The notes beneath the pieces are model-generated. The model was not told the origin of the DNA. It made no database searches and saw nothing but the letters and a program-made list of their open reading frames with translations. Below are positions 57,893 to 64,000 of a DNA stretch of 64,000 nt, piece after piece. This DNA is from Lucinisca nassula (Eukaryota; Mollusca; Bivalvia; Lucinida; Lucinidae). The stretch's first letter is position 1. Every line of letters starts with the position of its first letter. Both the position numbers and the translations under genes were made by a program. The stretch spans positions 41,927,124 to 41,991,123 of the forward strand of contig OY757016.1 in the NCBI GenBank assembly GCA_963580285.1, in the 5' to 3' direction.

Positions 57893-58904
57893 AGATGAAG
57901 AAGCTTGGGGTCTACATAAAGAAGAATTTTTGGTGCCTTATGGAAGTTGTCTTCTTTAACAGTTTGAAAAATAAAAAAATCTAAGCACTGAATTGAATCT
58001 AGGCTGTAAAACTTCATTCTACTCTCTACATTGTACATGTATCACTGTTGTAAGAGTCCAACAAACATTAATAGCATGTCTACTTATGGTAGTTTTGGTA
58101 ATAATCTAGAACTATTTGTGCAAGCTGTAACTTTTGTTATATCCAACCATGTTATATAAATGAATAGTGTTATAAAGTAAAGAGGTTTCTGTAAATAGTT
58201 AGCTGTCAAAATTAATGCATTTCAGTAAGTTCATGTCACAATTTTATTTTAAAGCAGATTGTATTTTAAGGCAGTACCTGTAGAAACAAGGGGCACAACT
58301 TCGCTAGATGAAAATCAGTTCTTGTTTATTTTTATGAATTGAGATAATTACTGAATATTTACTGGCAAGTAATGATTATTTTCACTTACAAAATTAAAAA
58401 TTGCTGCCTACTTTTGTTGTTGTCTATAAAAAAATCACAAATGAAAACGATTGATGGATGCAAAACTAATGTACAAACAAATCAATGGCAAAATAAACAA
58501 ACCATCTATATTTAAAATTTATTAAATCCTTATGCAGTGTCAATTACGTTGGTGACAATAACCTTCTTTACTGTAAACAACAGTACATAAATGTCCACAC
58601 CCGGACTCTGGCACACGCTAACGGTACAAGTATACTGTAAATTACATAAAATTCTGTAATCTGAATTGGCACTTATTGCAAAAAAAACTTAGTGCAATCC
58701 ACTGAGATTTATGACAGTACAAGAGTACTGAGTGCGTCTAGAAGCCGCTGATGCACGTGGCTTCGGTGGCATGAGCAAACGGTTTAGATAAAGAATTAAA
58801 GTACATAACCGTACTAAACTGCAACTGGCAGGAAGTGCAGAATAAACAGCAGTGTTATGACACTAGTGGATCAAAGGATTATCGTCATCTTGTAAAAAGA
58901 AAAC
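57893..58904. other. No recognisable feature
   Basis: AT-rich intronic sequence without coding, RNA or clear repeat structure. Confidence 0.4.
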
Positions 58905-59144
58905 GGGCGAAATTTCAGGGCGGAGTTTTTTTGTTTTTGTTTTCATCACCAAAGTCGGCGAAGTGAGCCCCAACAGGGCGACTTTTTCGACGGAGTCTCC
59001 CTCTAGCTTGAGCCCTGCATCCTAGTGATGTGTCCATGGGAGTTTGGTCAAAATCAATCCATAGGTTCAGGAGATAGGCTACGCCGACGAAAACGGGATC
59101 CGCACCAAAAACAATGTCCCCTTCCCCTCCGGCGGGGGACATAA
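58905..59144. mobile_element. Right end of an H-type element, fourth variant
   Basis: GTTTGGTCAAAATCAATCCATAGGTT matches the H1 right-part block, and the end TCCGGCGGGGGACATAATAA has a hairpin with GTCCCC. The left end is missing. Confidence 0.55.
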
Positions 59145-59276
59145 TAATTTAGGAGAAATACAACAAGTCCTCAATCTGTCCGAATTTTACAGTAATTAAG
59201 AAAAATATCCCTATCTTATTATAATCACTCCTCTTTACTTTGAGCTATTGGTCCAAGGAGGCAATAGAACACATAC

Positions 59277-59415
59277 CTCATCAGTAGACTTGAAATTGCC
59301 ATAGAAGAATGGGAGACTGTACAATTCTTCTCTCCTGGACACATTGCTGGCAGAGCTATCTCGACGATCTCGATCACCCATTGTCGAAATTACTTGCATC
59401 ACATAACATCAGGAA
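59277..59415 (-). CDS. SH2-WW adaptor gene, exon 1 (first coding): start of SH2
   Basis: An acceptor TTTTCATTTCAG ends at 59416, so a non-coding exon probably lies further right. A 34-nt leader precedes ATG 59381-59379 in a good context (A at -3, G at +4). Codons give MGDRDRRDSSASNVSRREEL and then YSLPFFYGNFKSTDE, the start of an SH2 domain, ending at 59277 before the donor GTATGT. The phase is 0, and exon 2 continues the SH2 alpha-A helix (VACFIKK). The charged N-terminus has no signal peptide or membrane segment, so a cytosolic protein is expected. The promoter was not located. Confidence 0.83.
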
Positions 59416-59732
59416 CTGAAATGAAAACAATTGGCCTAACCCTTTTTGTACCAAATGGAAACTCCCTCCTAATATATATATGGGGATGAGGTCTTCATTT
59501 AAAAATTTATATGCAGTGGTGACAGGATGTGTTTTATTCAAATTTATTTGGAAAAAAAGTTGAACTTTTTATCAACAGTGAAAGCCCCAATCATACGCTT
59601 CTGATCAGGGCCTGCTCTGTTTGCCAAAATCCTGTTTTGGAGTTTTCCAGTACAAAATGGGTTACCAAGTGCCTAAGTGGTCAAAATGTTAACTTTTCTA
59701 GTAAGTACAGTTTCTAATTCTTCTTTTGACTT

Positions 59733-60012
59733 GTTGTTTGGCACTTTGCAACCCAGTCAACACTATAAAGGTGATATCAAGCAGGTCAGTTTATCTGACC
59801 ACACTCAAAGCGGTTTAACCAGCACAGCTAGCACACAGTCTTTCACCAGAGACTGTGAAATGCCCTTCTTGAATCAGCGGAAGGGAATGACAGATGAAAA
59901 GGTTTCATGATCAATCTCCACAAAAGAATGTTGTTGACACCAGTAGGCATTGAACTGCGACATCCTGATCCCAAGTGAGGTGTGCATCCAACTGAGTAAC
60001 AGAAGCCGGCAC
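59733..60012 (-). mobile_element. SINE D, minus strand, diverged
   Basis: CAACCCAGTCAACACTATAA tail at the left; B-box-like region and GCCGGC head end at the right. Confidence 0.68.
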
Positions 60013-60420
60013 AAAATCTAATACAGAAGTCACCTTGTGCTTTGTCTAAATTCAAAGGCACCATCATCAGTTGTATGAATGTATGAAATCCTTGACAGCA
60101 ATGATCCAATCAATAATTGTATGTAACCGGTAAATAATGACAAGTGTTGTCAGAAGACAACACAGCTTGCCTATGGGCAATTATTAAAAATGAAATTTCC
60201 CTTTTGCAGTTTTTGTCCAAAAATGAAGTTTTCTTTAGCAAAACAGCAAAACAGACTTCTGAAATTAAAAGGGCTCGCAGAACTACTGAACAAGAAATGT
60301 TGCTTTAAGTGTTTTTGTTTTAAAAACCTATGCTATTTTCGGCCTTTTTTTACAGTTTTTATAGCTTGTTTGACGTAACTACAAGTTCCTGTGCCTCTAG
60401 CAACAGGTGCCCTAGAGGTA
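60013..60420. other. No recognisable feature
   Basis: AT-rich, upstream of the SH2-WW gene; no promoter motif I would defend. Confidence 0.35.
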
Positions 60421-60550
60421 ACAAGACGTTTCGCCGCGCAAGACATTTCCTCCCTGGTTGTTTCCCCCTAGTCGTTTCGCCCCCCCCCCCCCACTTTGGC
60501 CCCTAGTCGTTTTGCCCCCAAACCATTTCCCCTAGTCATTTTGTATGAAA
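60421..60550. repeat. Degenerate minisatellite
   Basis: Repeated CCTAGTCGTTT(C/T)GCCCC-like units of about 20-40 bp, with a poly-C run at 60479-60492. Confidence 0.65.
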
Positions 60551-60579
60551 GATTTATGAACAGAGAGATACAGAGTGAG

Positions 60580-60842
<263 letters not shown>

Positions 60843-61400
60843 CATGTACTTTGAATGGAACTGTTCATCAGATTTGATAAGTATTACCTGTTTTGAACAA
60901 TACCATAAATCACACTGTTTATTTGGTCTGACTCAATTGACTCATTAATCACGCAGTTAATGCGATTAATATAGAGGTGTGAAAACACGTCTCCTGTGCA
61001 AAGTTAAACATCTTTAATGATCTCTTTAGCATCTTAATAAGTTTTATTTTAAATTGGTCGGTTGGTTCGTAAACAGTGCCGACGGGCCACAATTAATGGT
61101 GAGGATGAAAACACGTGCTCTATGAAAAATGTATTGTCTTTTAACGCTTTATATCCTCATTTAGTTATAGTTAGTTGTGTTCACTGTATATCACTTTATG
61201 CATTTAATGTTTTCTGATCACCCAAATTTCCCAAGATGCTATACTTTCTTGATTATGGTAATTCTCCTTAAAATTCGAACAAAATTAAATAATTATTTTT
61301 TCAGCTGTTCGAAGTTTTAGAAATTCGAGCTGGCAAATAGTTTCACTGTTCGAAATTTTAAAAGTTCCGACCTATCTTGGCAATGTGCTCATATTCTTCG
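60843..61400. other. No recognisable feature
   Basis: AT-rich; a few GTTCGAAATTTTA-like words near 61305-61360 recur at 61910-62030. Confidence 0.35.
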
Positions 61401-61880
61401 CTTCACAGATTAATGGCCATGAAAATGTCAACACCTTTGAAATAACCATTTTAATGTGAATAATTCGATGTTAACATATTTAATGACCATTAAAAATGGA
61501 AAATCTGATTCATTGTTTTTTTATGACCATGAAAATATAGTTGATGGTCAAAGATAGACAAAGTTTTATTAGCCATCATTTTTCTGTAATGGCCATTAAA
61601 GCTGTGAAAACATGAGCATTAACACATTACAAAACGAAAAAATGGGTCAATACTTTTTAATGGTCATTAAGTTTGTGGTGGCAACAAAATTAATTGCAAT
61701 TAAATGCTTGGACTTGCTTTTTAATGACCATTTCCACCAAATTAATGGCCATTAATATGCACGTCAATGGCTTTAGCTGGAATCCATTAATTTTAACGAA
61801 AAATAACGGATGACTTTAACAGGCATTTAATTATTAACGAGATTTTAACAGGATTTAAACATATTTTAATGGTTATTATT
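61401..61880. other. Cluster of TAATGRCCATTA-like palindromic words
   Basis: TAATGGCCAT at 61411, TAATGACCATTA at 61481, TTATGACCAT at 61521, TAATGGCCATTA near 61588, AATGGTCATTAA at 61659, TTAATGACCAT at 61721, ATTAATGGCCATTAAT at 61741, TTAATGGTTATTA at 61866. The spacing is irregular, so it is not a simple tandem repeat. Confidence 0.6.
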
Positions 61881-62631
61881 TGCAGTAGTGGTAGTTTCTT
61901 TAGAAAATTCAGTGTTTGAAATTTTATAAATTGCTATCTTATAAAAATGCCACTGTTCGAGATCGTAGAGGTATTTGGGAAATTATATTTGACAATATTT
62001 TTTGTGTCCGAATTTTTAGGGCGTTCGAAATTTTAGGAGAACTACCGTATTTATTTATTAAATACCAGTATTCATTGTTGGATCTTTCCTTCTTTCTTTT
62101 TTTTTTCTTTTTAGTTGTACCCTATTTTTGTCATTATACATTCTTTTTCAGACCAGACAGTACCCTTTAAGATTTATATTACAAACTTAGTTTGTGGGTG
62201 CTCGTTAAAGCTGCCATATTGCGTCGGTTCTAACAATCGAGTACCTATGTCTTTGAATGTAAATAAGACAAAAAATGAACACTTCCGCAAACCCCAAAAT
62301 TGAATAAAACAATGAATCCAGCAACAGACGAGAAAGTGACCATTTTTCCTTAACTTAAATCTTATTGTCGACACACTTCCTTACGATAACATGTCTATGC
62401 AATACAATGAGATATTTTTTAAAATGATGAAAATTGTTTGATGTAGACAACTTCAATAATTTTAGTGTAAAAAGTCCTAGTCACAGCTCTCCCAATGGCC
62501 ATTTTTAACAGTGCCGGTCGGTTACTAAGGACAAGTTATCCTTAGGCTGACGTGACATGGTGATGATGCTTAAATATTTACCTTTGGCAAAAGTTCTGAT
62601 ACATATAAAGCGGATTTCTCTGCCCACCCCA
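61881..62631. other. Unassigned, M2 scrap at 62190-62270
   Basis: TTTGTGGGTGCTCGTTAAAG and GGTTCTAACAATCGAGTACC are M2 words. No coding elsewhere. Confidence 0.4.
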
Positions 62632-63355
62632 GCATTGAAAAAAATTCAAAATGAGTTTAACACTGGAGAAAAACTTGAATTTTCTTTTCATCCAGTAAGT
62701 TCTACTTATGTTCAAAAAAAATATTTTAAATTTGAATATCAGAAAAGCTACAGGTGTTGATAATATATCAGCAAAAATCCTAAAATCATGTGCTGCAGAG
62801 GTTAGCAGCATACTCTTAAACCGGATTAACACTACATTTAGATTTAGCACATTTCCAATTCCTCTTAAGGGAGCTCAAGTGATAACTTTATTCAAAAAGA
62901 AAGGTCCTCTAAATAAAGAAAATTTCCCGTCATGTAAGTATTCTTCCAACTATATCAAAAGTTTATGAGCGGAGCATGCATGACCAGCTATCTGAATACT
63001 TGGAAGACAAATTACACCCTTTTTGGAAGCCTTTAGAAAGGGGTATGGGTGCCAGTCTACTCTCCTGATCCTGCTTGAGGAATCAGGATTGGTGTCCAGC
63101 ATTAGATAGACAGGAAAATGTTGCAGCCATACTGATGGATCTGTCCAAGGCGTTTGACTGTCTCCCCATGAGCTCTTGATTGCTAAATTAAGAGCTTATG
63201 GTTTGGCAAAGGAGGCAGTCAAGCTCTTGGACAGCTTCCTCAGTGACAGGTCTCAGCAGATTAGACTTGGCTCACACACCAGTACTTGGGAATCCCTCAC
63301 TAAAGGAGTACCACAAGGTCTATACTTGGCCCTTTGTTATTCAATGTTTTTATTA
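62632..63355 (+). pseudogene. LINE-C: reverse transcriptase fragment
   Basis: Plus-strand pieces in RT order: IRKATGVDNISAKILKSC (about 62738-62790), LFKKKGPLNKENF (about 62890-62930), ILPTISKVYER (about 62940-62972), ILMDLSKAFDC (about 63134-63165, motif A Asp present), KLRAYGLAKEAVKLLDSFLS, and TKGVPQG (about 63300-63320). At least three frameshifts. The FADD motif is missing because the frame runs into a (TCTA)n run at 63356-63375. Confidence 0.85.
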
Positions 63356-63399
63356 ATCTATCTATCTATCTATCTTCTCATACTGAGTCGGTCATACTT

Positions 63400-64000
63400 G
63401 GCCATTACCTCAGTTAGGTGTGTGGCTAAATTTAGAATTAAATCATCACTGGATGAGCCCTTAAAACTATTTACAATCCGAACAGAGAGGTATCCTAAAA
63501 CGCATACCTCCGAGTCTCAATCTTATACTATGCGGGCTTTGAACTCCTCTGTGGTCTTGGCATTCACTACAGAAGATGGAAGACTATTCCACTGAGGAAT
63601 AGTTGTAGGGAAGAAAAGAGTTTTTCAGGGCATCACTATAGGACTGGTACCTACGATACGGTGAGTTATTTGCTCTTGATGCCCTTGTCCGGGTTGACAC
63701 TTTTGCAGGGGTCAAGAACCTATCCTTGTTAATTGATACTGTACCAGAATGTATCTTGTAGAAGACGGTTAAGGAAAACTGCACGATGGGTCCCCAGGGA
63801 TGGCCACTCTAGCTCGTCAAACATGTCACCGACGCTACTCCTATTTCGCCATCGCCTGCAGGTCCATCAAGCAGCTGTCCTCTGCACCTTCTCCACCTGC
63901 TGAATCTGAGTTTTAACATATGGATGCCAAATGGGTGATGCATATTCAAGTTGAGGGCGAACCAATGTTTTATATGCAACATCCTTTGTCTGCCGAGGTG
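63400..64000 (-). pseudogene. LINE-D: C-terminal RT fragment, opposite strand
   Basis: The minus strand gives, from the window edge inward, KDVAYKTLVRPQLEYASPIW, QQVEKVQRTAA, SSVGDMFDELEWPSLGTHR, then in another frame FYKIHSGTVSINKDRFL and RYQSYSDALKNSFLP. These are the post-RT C-terminal blocks of CR1/Jockey-type LINEs. The element continues beyond base 64000. Tail-to-tail with LINE-C across the (TCTA)n run. Confidence 0.82.

Larger units (their letters stand above)
50558..59276 (-). other. SH2-WW gene intron 1
   Basis: GT at 59276-59275 and AG at 50559-50558, about 8.7 kb. Filled with family E and D SINEs, H1-7 with nested H3-b, H1-8 and an H-type relic; otherwise no coding. Confidence 0.75.

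Overview
The window looks like non-coding, repeat-saturated DNA from an invertebrate, most likely a marine bivalve mollusc (inference). The grounds are short split exons with GT/AG sites, many tRNA-derived SINEs, several LINE lineages, a mariner relic, and abundant elements built like bivalve 'pearl'/Helentron-derived non-autonomous elements, with internal tandem units of about 160 bp. There are no operons and no prokaryotic signals. Most long open frames are shadows of repeats.

Layout. 1-5.6 kb: one decayed minus-strand LINE (LINE-A: PHD-finger ORF1, endonuclease/RT ORF2) split by at least five later insertions, one of them a tandem array carrying hammerhead ribozymes. 5.9-13.6 kb: two tandem-repeat elements (H1 family), the second interrupted by a SINE, a retroelement 3' end (Rep-A) with target-site duplication, and a second hammerhead array. 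13.6-23 kb: a head-to-head MITE pair, small tandem repeats, SINEs, Rep-A relatives, a mariner relic, a LINE fragment and (GATA)n. 23.2-29.7 kb: a decayed SGNH-hydrolase-like exon split in frame by a 6-kb H1 element that itself holds two more elements. 30-46 kb: a PHD-finger exon in a sea of foldback MITEs and SINEs, plus another H1 element. 46.9-59.4 kb: the one convincing host gene, minus strand, three coding exons, predicting a 335-residue protein with an N-terminal SH2 domain, a proline-rich linker and a WW domain; its introns carry more H1/H3 elements and SINEs. 60-64 kb: SINEs, microsatellites, an odd cluster of palindromic TAATGGCCATTA-like words, and two LINE RT fragments in opposite orientation.

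The most unusual content is (1) two related but distinct tandem arrays whose minus strands fold into complete type I hammerhead ribozymes, matching the structure of metazoan retrozymes; (2) at least three families of elements sharing one terminal plan (5' CAAGA, short hairpin, subterminal inverted repeat, about 160-bp tandem units, matching inverted repeat, 3' AA), with insertion points readable from filled and empty sites inside this window; and (3) a split SH2-WW adaptor gene whose two small exons are too short to show up as open frames. No experiment or database search was done; family names for repeats are working labels.
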